Of a stretch of 64,000 nt of DNA, positions 1-9,389 are shown piece by piece (within the stretch, counting starts at the first letter, position 1; each line of letters opens with the position of its first letter). Below the pieces are notes generated by a model, which had not been told where the DNA came from, did no database searches, and saw nothing but the letters and a program-made list of their open reading frames with translations. Source of the stretch: DATBLE01 sp963837265 (GTDB taxonomy: Bacteria; Actinomycetota; Thermoleophilia; Gaiellales; Gaiellaceae); NCBI GenBank assembly GCA_963837265.1, contig CAWIMQ010000006.1:310001-374000 (forward strand), written 5' to 3'. The position numbers were made by a program, and so were the translations under genes.

Positions 1-874
1 CCTCGTCGACGCCGAGATCGGAGCGCGCCAGCAGGTGCGCGACGGAGGCGAGCACGAGCTCCGAGAAGTCCGCCGGCCCTTCGCCCCGGACGGTGTCGAA
101 CGCCTCACGGATCTCGAGCGCGTTGCCGACCGCGTTCCCGAGCGGCTGGTCCATGTCGGTGAGCATGCAGACGACGTCGCGCCCGGCGCGACGGCCGAGG
201 TCGATCATCGTCTCCGCGAGGGCCAGCGCGTCCTCGAGCGTCTTCATGAACGCTCCGTCTCCGACCTTCACGTCGAGGACGACGGCATCGGCGCCGCCGG
301 CGAGCTTCTTCGACATGATGCTGGCCGCGATCAGCGAGATGTTGTCCACGGTCGCGGTCACGTCGCGTAGGGCGTAGATCCGCTTGTCGGCGGGGACCAG
401 GTCGGCGCTCTGGCCGATCACCGCGAGGCCGATCTCGCGTACCTGCGCGACGAACTCCTCGGTGCTCAACTCGACTCTGTAGCCGGGGATCGCCTCCAGC
501 TTGTCGATCGTGCCCCCCGTGTGGCCGAGCCCGCGGCCGCTCATCTTGCCGAACGGAACCCCGCAGGCGGCGACGATCGGCCCGATCGCGATCGACGTCT
601 TGTCGCCCACGCCCCCGGTCGAGTGCTTGTCGACGCAGCGCCGGCCGAGCGCCGCTCCCAGGTCGATCGTCTCGCCGCTCGCGATCATCGCGTCGGTGAG
701 CGCGTGCGTCTCGGCGCCCGAGAGGCCCTTGAAATACACGGCCATCAGGAAGGCGGCCATCTGGTACTCGGGAACCTCGTCCCGTACGTAGCCGAGCACG
801 AGCTCGCGGATCTCCTCGGCGGCCAGCTGGCCTCCGTCCCGCTTGCGCTCGATCAGCTCGGCAGCACGGATCAC
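1..874 (-). CDS. deoA: Thymidine/pyrimidine-nucleoside phosphorylase (3' end outside window)
   Basis: Cytosolic salvage enzyme that splits thymidine or uridine with phosphate into the free base and (deoxy)ribose-1-phosphate. The visible 291 N-terminal residues carry the family's phosphate-binding signature KHSTGGVGDK at about residues 83-92 and the following GRGLGHTGGT loop. The C-terminal part lies beyond base 1. The start is GTG at 874, chosen because its GTGA overlaps the stop of the upstream methyltransferase and because the protein then begins a few residues before the conserved IERKRDG helix. deoB lies further upstream on the same strand and would convert the sugar phosphate made here, so this looks like a deo salvage operon. 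Thymidine and pyrimidine-nucleoside phosphorylases cannot be told apart from this fragment. Confidence 0.95.
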   Translation of the reverse strand, partial: MIRAAELIERKRDGGQLAAEEIRELVLGYVRDEVPEYQMAAFLMAVYFKGLSGAETHALTDAMIASGETIDLGAALGRRCVDKHSTGGVGDKTSIAIGPIVAACGVPFGKMSGRGLGHTGGTIDKLEAIPGYRVELSTEEFVAQVREIGLAVIGQSADLVPADKRIYALRDVTATVDNISLIAASIMSKKLAGGADAVVLDVKVGDGAFMKTLEDALALAETMIDLGRRAGRDVVCMLTDMDQPLGNAVGNALEIREAFDTVRGEGPADFSELVLASVAHLLARSDLGVDE

Positions 875-1578
875 GGCGTGCAGACGAAGACGGCGACGTG
901 CCGCGAGCAAACGAGCGGCCCGTCGAAGAACGGAAGGTTGTCCGCTAGGTGGCGGGCGTTGATGCTTGCGCTGACGAAGCCGTGCGCTGCCTCTCGGTCG
1001 GGAAACGTGATCGCGCCGCGCACGTCCCTGCGCCCGACGACCGTGAAGTGCCGGAGCAGCGGCCACTCGCCGTTCTCCGCGCTGAAAATGTACTCGGGGA
1101 CATAGCCGACGAGATCCCAGAGCTCCGCAAGCGTGCGCTGGCTGTTCGTGGCCGCCACCAGCCGCCCGCCGGGCCGGAGGACGCGCCGAACCTCACGCAG
1201 GGCCCGATTCAGGTCGGGCACGTGAAAGAGCACCCAGGCGGCCAGGACGCAGTCGAACGCACCGTCGGCGAACGGGAGGTCCTGCACGTCGCCGACGATC
1301 GCCTCCACGCCTCGATCCCGGGTCAGCTCTACCATCCGCGGCGACTGGTCGACGGCGTACACCTCCGCGCCGAGCTCGCCCGCGATCCGCCCGGCCAGTT
1401 CGCCCTGGCCGGGTCCCACCTCGAGCACGCGGCGCGGATCCCCCTCGGCGACCGCCTCGAACGCGACGTCGCGAGCGTTCGGCCCCGTGGATGTTCCCTG
1501 AACGGCAGCTCTGCGCGCGAGCCTGGCCTCGTCCGCGTACTCCTCCCGCACGAGCGCCGGGTTGTTCAGCGCGCTCAT
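871..1578 (-). CDS. Class I SAM-dependent methyltransferase, substrate unknown
   Basis: A 235-residue protein with a Rossmann-type methyltransferase fold. SAM motif I is VLEVGPGQG at residues 51-59, the acidic motif II is AVDQS, and a post-I stretch PFADGAFDCVLAAWVLFHV follows, as in the ubiE/Methyltransf_11 group. The start ATG at 1578 (protein MSALNNP) was chosen over an in-frame start 23 codons upstream, whose extra residues are Arg-rich and unlike the family. It overlaps deoA by four bases (GTGA), so it is probably translated with the deo genes. Nothing in the sequence shows the substrate, and the link to nucleoside salvage is only positional. Confidence 0.85.
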   Translation of the reverse strand: MSALNNPALVREEYADEARLARRAAVQGTSTGPNARDVAFEAVAEGDPRRVLEVGPGQGELAGRIAGELGAEVYAVDQSPRMVELTRDRGVEAIVGDVQDLPFADGAFDCVLAAWVLFHVPDLNRALREVRRVLRPGGRLVAATNSQRTLAELWDLVGYVPEYIFSAENGEWPLLRHFTVVGRRDVRGAITFPDREAAHGFVSASINARHLADNLPFFDGPLVCSRHVAVFVCTP

Positions 1579-1684
1579 GTGCCAGTCCGGTCGGCTCGTC
1601 GTCGGATTTTCGCGGCCGCGACCGACTTGGCGGGCGCGGCCCACCACCGGTAACAGGGGTGCGGCCTGCTCGGGGAGGGGGGCT

Positions 1685-1713
1685 CGCGGGGGGAACCGGC
1701 CGTTCCCCCCGCG
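1685..1713. repeat. Perfect 12-bp inverted repeat between deoB and the methyltransferase
   Basis: CGCGGGGGGAAC and GTTCCCCCCGCG face each other around a 5-base loop. No T-run follows on either strand, so it is not a classical terminator. An almost identical palindrome with a different loop sits at 32943-32971, which suggests a dispersed element or a shared processing or termination signal. Confidence 0.7.
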
Positions 1714-1744
1714 TAAGCGAGCTCGCGCGAAGCGCGAGGAGCGG

Positions 1745-2908
1745 TCATTCGACGATCGGCTGACCCGGCAGGCGGCGCCCGGGCGCCTTCCCGCCGAGCC
1801 AGGCGTTGACGGTCGCGCCGACGTCGGCGAACTCCCCCTCGTGTCGCCGCCCGTCGGCGTTCTTGCCGTGCACGTAGGCGAGCAGGAGTGCGTGCTCGCG
1901 GGAGTGGTCGGTGGAGGGAGTGGTCGGGTCGCAGCCGTGGTCGGAGGTGAGGATCAGGAGGTCGCCCGGGCGGAGCGCCTCGAGGATGTCGGGCAGCCGG
2001 CGGTCGAAGTCCTGGAGGCACCGGTGGAAGTTGATCGGGTCGTTCCGGTGGCCCCAGAGCATGTCGGTCTCGACCAGGTTGACGAAGACGAAGCCCTCGT
2101 CGATCGTCTGGAGCAGCTCCTCCGTCATCGTGATCCCCTCGACGTTCGAGCGGGTCGGGTGGCTCTCGTCGATGTCCTGGCCGGCGAAAATGTCGCCGAT
2201 CTTGCCGACGCCGTGGACGGTCGCGCCCGCCTCGCGCACCAGCGTCAGGTAGTTCGGGCGCCGCGGCTCGAGCGAGAGGTCGTGCCGGTTCGCGGTCCGC
2301 TCGTAGTTGCCCGGCTCGCCGACGAACGGCCTGGCGATCACCCGGCCGACCGCGTGCTTGCCGGCGAGGATCTCACGGGCGACACGGCAGCCTTCGTACA
2401 GCTCCTCGAGCGGGATCGTCTCCTCGTGCGCGGCGACCTGGAAGACGGAGTCGGCGGAGGTGTACACGATCCACTTACCGGTCTCCTGATGCTCCTCGCC
2501 GAGCTCCTGAATGATGTCGGTGCCCGACGCTGGCCTGTTGCCGAGCACGCCCCGCGCGGTGCGGTGCATGAACGGGTCGATCACGTCGTGCGGAAATCCG
2601 TGCGGATACGTCGGCAGGGAGTGCGCAGTGACGATGCCCATCAGCTCCCAGTGGCCGAGCGTCGTGTCCTTTCCCTTGGAGCGCTCGATCAGTCGCCCGG
2701 CGACCGCCGGTGCGCCCGCCTGCGGCGGGCAGCCCTCGAGCTCCTCGACGTTGCCGAGCCCGAGCGCCTCGAGATTGGGCAGGTCGAGACCCCCGACCGC
2801 CCGGGCGACGTTCCCGAGCGTGTCCGATCCTTCGTCTCCGAACTCGGCCGCATCCGGAAGCGCCCCGGCGCCCACGGCATCGAGCACGATCACGCACGCA
2901 CGGGGCAG
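1745..2908 (-). CDS. deoB: Phosphopentomutase, probable CTG start
   Basis: Interconverts (deoxy)ribose-1-phosphate and -5-phosphate, linking nucleoside phosphorolysis to the pentose phosphate pathway. It belongs to the alkaline-phosphatase superfamily: the N-terminal metal-binding IVLDAVGAGALPDA, the phosphate-accepting GKDTTLGHWE and the C-terminal LTSDHGCDPTTPSTDHSREHA metal site are all present. A GTG start at 2893 would cut into the first beta strand. An in-frame CTG at 2908 restores the usual LPRACVIVLD start and has GGAGG four bases upstream, so I prefer CTG (387 residues). A TAGAAT box at 2962-2967 on this strand could serve as its -10. It lies upstream of a methyltransferase and deoA, which supports a salvage role. 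Confidence 0.93.
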   Translation of the reverse strand: MPRACVIVLDAVGAGALPDAAEFGDEGSDTLGNVARAVGGLDLPNLEALGLGNVEELEGCPPQAGAPAVAGRLIERSKGKDTTLGHWELMGIVTAHSLPTYPHGFPHDVIDPFMHRTARGVLGNRPASGTDIIQELGEEHQETGKWIVYTSADSVFQVAAHEETIPLEELYEGCRVAREILAGKHAVGRVIARPFVGEPGNYERTANRHDLSLEPRRPNYLTLVREAGATVHGVGKIGDIFAGQDIDESHPTRSNVEGITMTEELLQTIDEGFVFVNLVETDMLWGHRNDPINFHRCLQDFDRRLPDILEALRPGDLLILTSDHGCDPTTPSTDHSREHALLLAYVHGKNADGRRHEGEFADVGATVNAWLGGKAPGRRLPGQPIVE

Positions 2909-2960
2909 TGGGCCTCCCGGGGAGATCGGTGGACGGCTGGGCAGCGAGACCCCACACGGC

Positions 2961-2967
2961 TATTCTA
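2961..2967. promoter_or_regulatory. Overlapping divergent -10 boxes between deoB and a small ORF
   Basis: The heptamer TATTCTA reads TATTCT on the plus strand (nine bases before the GTG of the small ORF) and TAGAAT on the minus strand (leader of about 50 bases to deoB). No clear -35 is seen on either side. The two promoters would compete for polymerase. Confidence 0.45.
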
Positions 2968-2975
2968 CGAGCGGG

Positions 2976-3110
2976 GTGCATACCGTCCTCGACATCCTCG
3001 GCCTCGCGGCCTTCGTGGTCTGCGTGGTCGGGCTCGCAGCGGCGGTGACGGCACTGGTCGTGCGGATCTCGCCGACGCGCGATCCTGACTCGCGCGCCGG
3101 TCAGACCTAG
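2976..3110 (+). CDS. Small single-pass membrane protein of unknown function
   Basis: A 44-residue protein starting at GTG, with one hydrophobic helix (about residues 6-30, rich in Leu, Val and Ala) and a short charged C-terminal tail with Arg and Asp. There is no Shine-Dalgarno sequence, but a TATTCT box lies nine bases before the GTG, as for other apparently leaderless genes here. It faces away from deoB and converges on the 3' end of ald, with 11 bases between the stop codons. No family is recognised. The call rests on the promoter position and the clean membrane helix. Confidence 0.5.
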   Translation: MHTVLDILGLAAFVVCVVGLAAAVTALVVRISPTRDPDSRAGQT

Positions 3111-3121
3111 ATTCCCGCTCG

Positions 3122-4246
3122 TCAGCCGGGCGCGGGCGGCAGCATCTCCGCGAGCGGCGCGTGCTCGAGGCCGTGTGCCTCCGCTACGGCCTCGTGCGTG
3201 ACCGTTCCGGCGAGCACGTTCACGCCGCGCGCGAGCCCGGAGTCGCGCCGGACGGCGTCGGCCAACCCGTGGTCGGCGATCGCCTCCACGTACGGGAGGG
3301 TCGCGTTCGTCAGCGCATTGGTCGAGGTGACGGGCACGGCGCCCGGCATGTTTGCGACGCAGTAATGGGTCACGCCGTCGACCACGTAGACGGGCGCGCT
3401 GTGGGTCGTCGGCTTCGAGGTCTCGGCACAGCCCCCCTGGTCGATCGCGACGTCGCAGAAGACGGTGCCGCTCTTCATCTCGCCGAGCATCGGACGCGTG
3501 ATCAGCTTCGGCGCCTTCGCACCCGGGATCAGGACCGCGCCGATCACCACGTCCGCCTCCCGGATCGACTCCTCGATCTGGAGCGTGGACGACATCACCA
3601 GGCTCACCCGGCCCGAGAGGATCTCGTCGAGGTGGCGCATCCGGTCGATCGAGCGCTCGAGGATGGTGACGCTCGCTCCGAGGCCGATCGCGATCACGGC
3701 GGCGTTGTAGCCGACGATCCCGCCGCCGATCACGAGCACCCTCCCGGGGGCGACCCCGGCGACGCCGCCGAGCAGGAGCCCGCGCCCGCCGAGCGGCTTC
3801 TCGAGGAAGTACGCGCCGGCCTGTGCGGCGAGCCGCCCGGCGATCTCGCTCATCGGAGCGAGGAGGGGGAGCGCGCCGTTCGCAGCCTCGACGGTCTCGT
3901 ACGCGACGCAGGCCGCACCGCTGGCGACGAGCGCCTCGGTCAGCTCCCTGCTCGCGGCCAGGTGCAGGTAGGTGAAGAGGACCTGGCCGGCCCGCAGCCG
4001 CGGGTACTCGACGGCGAGCGGCTCCTTGACCTTGAGCACCATCTCTGTCTCGGCCCACACCTGCTCCACCGCCGCGATTCGCGCCCCGACGGCCTCGTAC
4101 ACGGCGTCGGAAAACGCGCTTCCCTCCCCTGCCGTCGTCTCGACCATCACCTCGTGTCCCCGCTGGACGAGCTCGCGCGCACCGGCAGGCGTGAGCGCGA
4201 CGCGGTACTCGTCGGGCTTGATCTCCTTGACGACGCCGACCTTCAT
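3122..4246 (-). CDS. ald: Alanine dehydrogenase
   Basis: NAD-dependent oxidative deamination of L-alanine to pyruvate and ammonia, or the reverse. The 374-residue length and MKVGVVKEIKPDEYRVALTP start are typical. The substrate lysine lies in KVKEP (residue 74), the catalytic histidine in YLHLA (residue 95), the Rossmann nucleotide loop is GGGIVG at 174-179, and the C-terminal HYCVANMPGAVP motif is intact. ATG at 4246 was chosen over an in-frame start 15 codons upstream because it gives the family N-terminus. It follows the truncated NUDIX gene by 16 bases and ends the run of minus-strand genes that begins upstream at the M20 peptidase. Confidence 0.97.
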   Translation of the reverse strand: MKVGVVKEIKPDEYRVALTPAGARELVQRGHEVMVETTAGEGSAFSDAVYEAVGARIAAVEQVWAETEMVLKVKEPLAVEYPRLRAGQVLFTYLHLAASRELTEALVASGAACVAYETVEAANGALPLLAPMSEIAGRLAAQAGAYFLEKPLGGRGLLLGGVAGVAPGRVLVIGGGIVGYNAAVIAIGLGASVTILERSIDRMRHLDEILSGRVSLVMSSTLQIEESIREADVVIGAVLIPGAKAPKLITRPMLGEMKSGTVFCDVAIDQGGCAETSKPTTHSAPVYVVDGVTHYCVANMPGAVPVTSTNALTNATLPYVEAIADHGLADAVRRDSGLARGVNVLAGTVTHEAVAEAHGLEHAPLAEMLPPAPG

Positions 4247-4262
4247 CGGAAGCGGGCAGACC

Positions 4263-4412
4263 TTACCGCTTCGCCGCCTCCCGACCTGCACGGGATCGCC
4301 TCGGGACCGCGCCCGGGTGCTCGACGATCTCCCGCTCGTGGTCGCCCCACCGCTCCACCGTGACCGAGACCAGTCGCCCGTCGTACACGGTCCGCACGTC
4401 GTCCGGCTTCAC
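4263..4412 (-). pseudogene. N-terminal fragment of a NUDIX (ADP-ribose pyrophosphatase-like) gene
   Basis: This 49-codon frame starts at a GTG sharing GTGA with the DUF3866 gene. Its first half (VYDGRLVSVTVERW, then REIVEHPGAV) looks like the N-terminal beta strands of ADP-ribose pyrophosphatases, normally about 200 residues long. Right after HPGAV it turns into an Arg-rich tail and stops before any NUDIX box. No other frame here continues the domain, because ald begins 16 bases later. In mycobacteria a NUDIX gene lies close to pyrG, so this is probably the remnant of that gene after a deletion. It could still be expressed as a short peptide. Confidence 0.6.
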
Positions 4413-5350
4413 GCGACGAGCTCCCGCGCGAGCCGCCCGGCCGCATAGGCGGCTGCGAAGAACGACGGGTCCTCGTCCGGCCCGCGCCCCATGTGCTCGA
4501 GCGGCAGGCTCTCGCACGCCTCGCGCCAGCCGCCGGCGTGCTCGTCGCCGGCGACGAGCACGCCGCCGAGGCAGAGGTCGAGAACGGCCTGCGTGTGGTG
4601 GGAGAGGCCCCGGTGCCGCTCGCGGAGGTCGGCGGAGGAGACGCGCGCGGCGAGCACCGGCCGGCCGCCGAGCCCGAGAGCCGCGTTGGCCGCCGTTGCC
4701 GCCGCGAGGCCGCCGTGCCCGAGGCGCGACGCAGTGCCGACGATCCCGGGGCCGATCGCGCACACGGCCACGTGGTGGCCGGAGCCCCTTGCCCAGGCGA
4801 GCGCCGACCACGGCGTGACGCACTCGGCGTCTCCTCCGAAGCACGCCCCGGCGGACGCGGTGCCGGCGACGAGGCCCTCCGCCCGCAGCGCTCGTACGGT
4901 GTCGGAGAGCGCGAGCGGCAGCGCGCCGCCCTCGAGTTGCACGTACGCGACCCGCAGGCCGGCGAGAGCGGCGCAGACGGGCGAGACCTGGCCGTGCAGC
5001 GAGCAGCAGACGACGGGCATGCCATCGAGCGACCCTGCGAGGCCGCCGTCCTCCTCGGCGTGGCGCGCGGCCGCCTGGCCGGGGGAGTACGGAAGCTTCA
5101 TCACGTGCGCGGCCGTCTCCGGGGCGAGCCCCAGGCCCCGGGTCAGGTTCGCGTACAGGACGTCGAATCCGCCCGACCCGAGACCGAGCTCCCGTGCCTG
5201 GACGTTCACGATCACCTCGTCGCCGAGCGCGACGGGGCCGGTCAGCCTCGGGTAGGCGACGCACGGCGTGCCGTCCACCTCGAGCCGCGCCAGCCCGTCG
5301 TGCCGCTCGAGCACCGCGGTGACGACGCCCCGCCTGAGGCTAAGCGGCAC
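4409..5350 (-). CDS. DUF3866 family protein
   Basis: A 313-residue protein matching the DUF3866 family by overall sequence: an N-terminal beta-rich part with DEVIVNVQARELGLGSGGFDVLYANLTRGLG, a central VMKLPYSPGQ stretch, then Gly/Ala-rich segments such as AIGPGIVGTASRLGHGG and a C-terminal SSADLRERHRGLSHHT motif. The biochemical function of this family is not known to me. The GTG start overlaps the end of the M20 peptidase by 11 bases, and its own stop overlaps the NUDIX fragment, so it sits in a tight operon. Conserved His and Asp residues suggest an enzyme, but no catalytic assignment can be made. Confidence 0.85.
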   Translation of the reverse strand: MPLSLRRGVVTAVLERHDGLARLEVDGTPCVAYPRLTGPVALGDEVIVNVQARELGLGSGGFDVLYANLTRGLGLAPETAAHVMKLPYSPGQAAARHAEEDGGLAGSLDGMPVVCCSLHGQVSPVCAALAGLRVAYVQLEGGALPLALSDTVRALRAEGLVAGTASAGACFGGDAECVTPWSALAWARGSGHHVAVCAIGPGIVGTASRLGHGGLAAATAANAALGLGGRPVLAARVSSADLRERHRGLSHHTQAVLDLCLGGVLVAGDEHAGGWREACESLPLEHMGRGPDEDPSFFAAAYAAGRLARELVA

Positions 5351-6446
5351 GCGCCTCCTCGACGAGCGCGAGCGTCACCTCGACCATCGCCGAGAGATCG
5401 GCGACGGCGATGTGCTCCTGCGGGCTGTGGATCTCGGCCATCCCGTTCGCGAGGTTCACGCAGGCGAGGCCGCGCATGTTGAAGACGTTCGCGTCAGCGC
5501 CGCCCCCCGAGAGCGCGTAGACGGGCTCGCGGCCCGTACGCTCGAGCGCCGCGCGCGCGAGCCGCACCGGCTCGTCGTCGCGCCGGAACCGGTAGCCGTG
5601 GAACCCGCGCTCGACCTCGGTCTCGACGTCGCACCCGGTGAGCGAGGCCGCGAACGAGCATGCGTCGAGGATCTCCTGGACCACCCCTGCGAGCGTGCCC
5701 TGGTCGTGGGAGCGCGCCTCGGCGCTGAACGAGCAGCGGTCGGGCACGATGTTCCGCGCCACCCCGCCGGAGACCACGCCGACGTTCGCCGAGGTCTCGT
5801 CGTCGAGCCGCCCGAGCCGCATGTCTGCGATCGCCCTCGCCGCGGCGGCGATCGCAGACCGTCCCTCCTCGGGCGCCATCCCGGCGTGAGCCGCCTGCCC
5901 GGCGAACGCGACCTCGATCGTCACCGAGTGTGGCGCGCCGAGGACGATCTCGCCGATCGGGCCCGCCTGGTCGTAGACGTAGCCGACGCGGGCCGCGAGA
6001 CGGCTGCAGTCGAACGCCTGGGCGCCGCGCAGGCCGACCTCCTCCTTCGGGGTGAAGACCAGCTCCAGGCCGGCGTGCGCCCGCCCCTCTTCGAGGACCC
6101 GCCGGGCGGCTTCGACCATGACGGCGACCGCGGACTTGTCGTCGGCGCCGAGGATCGTCCCGGCGGCGTTCCTGACGACGCCGTCCTCGACCACCGGCTC
6201 GATCGGGCCCGTCGGCGGCACGGTGTCGAGGTGCGAGCACAGGAAGAGCGGCGTCCCCTCGGCGCTCGGCTCCAGGCGGCAGTGGAGGTTTCCGGCCGTC
6301 CAGCCGGCCTCGGCGCCGGCGGCGTCCTCGTCGACGTCGAGGCCGAGGCTCCGCAGCTCGGCCGCCACGCGGTCGGCGACCGCGCGCTCCTCGCCGGGAG
6401 GCGACGGCAGCGCGGCGAGGTCGAGGAAGAGGTCGAGCGCGCCCAT
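5340..6446 (-). CDS. M20-family zinc peptidase (PepT-like)
   Basis: Cytosolic di-zinc aminopeptidase or carboxypeptidase of clan MH, 368 residues. The zinc ligands are visible in order: HLD (His72, Asp74) in LFLCSHLDTVPPTG, the bridging Asp102 in GADDKSA, the Glu-Glu pair at 135-136 in FTPKEEVGLRG, and a C-terminal GGGADANVF segment. The lid domain lies in between. ATG at 6446 was chosen because a TACGAT box ends eight bases upstream and the N-terminus MGALDLFLDLAALPSPPGEE is typical. It is transcribed with the DUF3866 gene. Peptidase T (tripeptidase) is the closest named relative, but specificity cannot be read from the sequence. Confidence 0.9.
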   Translation of the reverse strand: MGALDLFLDLAALPSPPGEERAVADRVAAELRSLGLDVDEDAAGAEAGWTAGNLHCRLEPSAEGTPLFLCSHLDTVPPTGPIEPVVEDGVVRNAAGTILGADDKSAVAVMVEAARRVLEEGRAHAGLELVFTPKEEVGLRGAQAFDCSRLAARVGYVYDQAGPIGEIVLGAPHSVTIEVAFAGQAAHAGMAPEEGRSAIAAAARAIADMRLGRLDDETSANVGVVSGGVARNIVPDRCSFSAEARSHDQGTLAGVVQEILDACSFAASLTGCDVETEVERGFHGYRFRRDDEPVRLARAALERTGREPVYALSGGGADANVFNMRGLACVNLANGMAEIHSPQEHIAVADLSAMVEVTLALVEEARAA

Positions 6447-6454
6447 CGCGCGCG

Positions 6455-6460
6455 ATCGTA
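6455..6460 (-). promoter_or_regulatory. Putative -10 box of the M20 peptidase gene
   Basis: TACGAT eight bases before the ATG and no Shine-Dalgarno sequence, which fits a leaderless transcript. It lies in the 16-base gap after the pyrG stop. Confidence 0.5.
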
Positions 6461-6462
6461 GG

Positions 6463-8136
<1,674 letters not shown>

Positions 8137-8151
8137 TGTTCGCCTCCGTCG

Positions 8152-8157
8152 AGCCTA
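8152..8157 (-). promoter_or_regulatory. Putative -10 box and short leader of pyrG
   Basis: TAGGCT in the 31-base gap between the glycosyltransferase fusion and pyrG. GGAGG (8143-8147) lies between it and the ATG, so the leader would be very short but would carry a ribosome binding site. Confidence 0.45.
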
Positions 8158-8167
8158 CGGCGAATGC

Positions 8168-9379
8168 TCACGCGTCGCTCCGACCCAGGGAATCCAAGGC
8201 CCGGAGCACCGGCGCGCGCTCGATCAGCGTGCCGAGAGACGTGACTTCGCCGAGAAGATTCAGCCCGGCCAGCGCCCCGATCGCCAGCCAGCGCCTCCGC
8301 CCCGTGAAACGATCCACGGAACTCAACCCTAGCATGGCGCCGAGCGCGTTCGCTCCCGAGTCGCCGAGCATGGCCATCTCGCGAAGATCGTACGGAGCGA
8401 GCATGACGGCGGGCAGGAGCGGCGCTCCCAGCGGCAGCGCGGCGAGCAGGTAGGCCTTCAGGGCCCGGCCGGGACGCGTGTCGAGCTGGTTCAGCGCGTT
8501 GGCGGCGAGGCCGACGAGGAGCGCGCCGGAGGGCCTGCGGGTGGCGAGGAGGCCGGCGAGCGGGATGCCGACGAGCTTGAGGACCCCGGTCGTGGCTCCG
8601 GCGCGAAGGTGACCGGCGAAGCCGCGCTCGGGGCCTCCGAGCACGTCGTCCGCGAGGCCGATCGCCGCCACCGGCGCGACGCGCGGCTCGAGGACGCCCA
8701 CCACCCAGCCGACGAGCGGAAGGCGGAGCCCCCGGTAGCTCGTCGCCTGGGGGCCGAAGGCAAGCAGGAGATCGCGGAGCTGCCGGGCCCGGTGCAGGAA
8801 TCCGCCGAGGTCGCGACCCGTGGCCCGGTGGGCGAGCGGCAGCTCGACCTCCTCGACCTCCAGGCCTGCGCGGAGGGCGTCGAGCGTCATCCGCGCATCG
8901 CAGCCGAAGCCCGCCGAGGGCGGGAAGCAACGGGGGCGCGCGACGGCGGAAACCGCTCGCTGGCCCGAGAGCGGCTCGCGGAGCTCCCGGCCCGTCGCGA
9001 GGCGGAGCAGCAGTCGAGCGGTTCCCTTGACGAGCCCGAATCCCCCGCCCTGCCTGCGGGCAAAGGCGGCGACCGCGAGCTCGGCCCGGCTCTCGAGCAG
9101 GGGGCGGAGGTCGCCGGCGAGGTCGGCGTCGCAGAGGAGCAGCGGCCCGGCGGCGGCCGCACGCTCGGCGAGCGCGAGCGCCTGGCCCTTCCCCCGCCGC
9201 GGCAGTCGCAGCACGCGCGCGCCTGCCGCCTCGGCCTCGGCGGCGGTCCCGTCCCGCGAGCCGTCGTCGGCGACGATCACCTCGGCGCCGGGGAACCGCT
9301 CGCGCGCCCCCGTGACGGTCGCGCCGACGCGGCCCGCCTCGTCGCGGGCTGCGATCAGGATCGTCGGGGAGCCGTCCAC
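8168..9379 (-). CDS. GT2 glycosyltransferase fused to a MraY/WecA-like membrane domain
   Basis: Residues 1-205 form a GT-A family 2 glycosyltransferase: TILIAARDEAGRV at the N-terminus, VADDGSRDG (37-45) for the nucleotide sugar and CDADL (83-87) as the metal-binding DxD-like site. Residues 215-395 are hydrophobic and carry the signatures of polyprenyl-phosphate phosphosugar transferases: LADDVLGG (Asp244-Asp245), TTGVLKL (263-269), NQLDTRPGRALK (297-308) and MLGDSGANALGA (337-348). The first membrane helices of MraY seem to be missing or reduced. It starts at GTG, 10 bases after steB, and precedes pyrG. A role in making a lipid-linked envelope precursor is inferred, and the substrate is unknown. 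Confidence 0.8.
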   Translation of the reverse strand: MDGSPTILIAARDEAGRVGATVTGARERFPGAEVIVADDGSRDGTAAEAEAAGARVLRLPRRGKGQALALAERAAAAGPLLLCDADLAGDLRPLLESRAELAVAAFARRQGGGFGLVKGTARLLLRLATGRELREPLSGQRAVSAVARPRCFPPSAGFGCDARMTLDALRAGLEVEEVELPLAHRATGRDLGGFLHRARQLRDLLLAFGPQATSYRGLRLPLVGWVVGVLEPRVAPVAAIGLADDVLGGPERGFAGHLRAGATTGVLKLVGIPLAGLLATRRPSGALLVGLAANALNQLDTRPGRALKAYLLAALPLGAPLLPAVMLAPYDLREMAMLGDSGANALGAMLGLSSVDRFTGRRRWLAIGALAGLNLLGEVTSLGTLIERAPVLRALDSLGRSDA

Positions 9380-9389
9380 GCGCTGCGGG

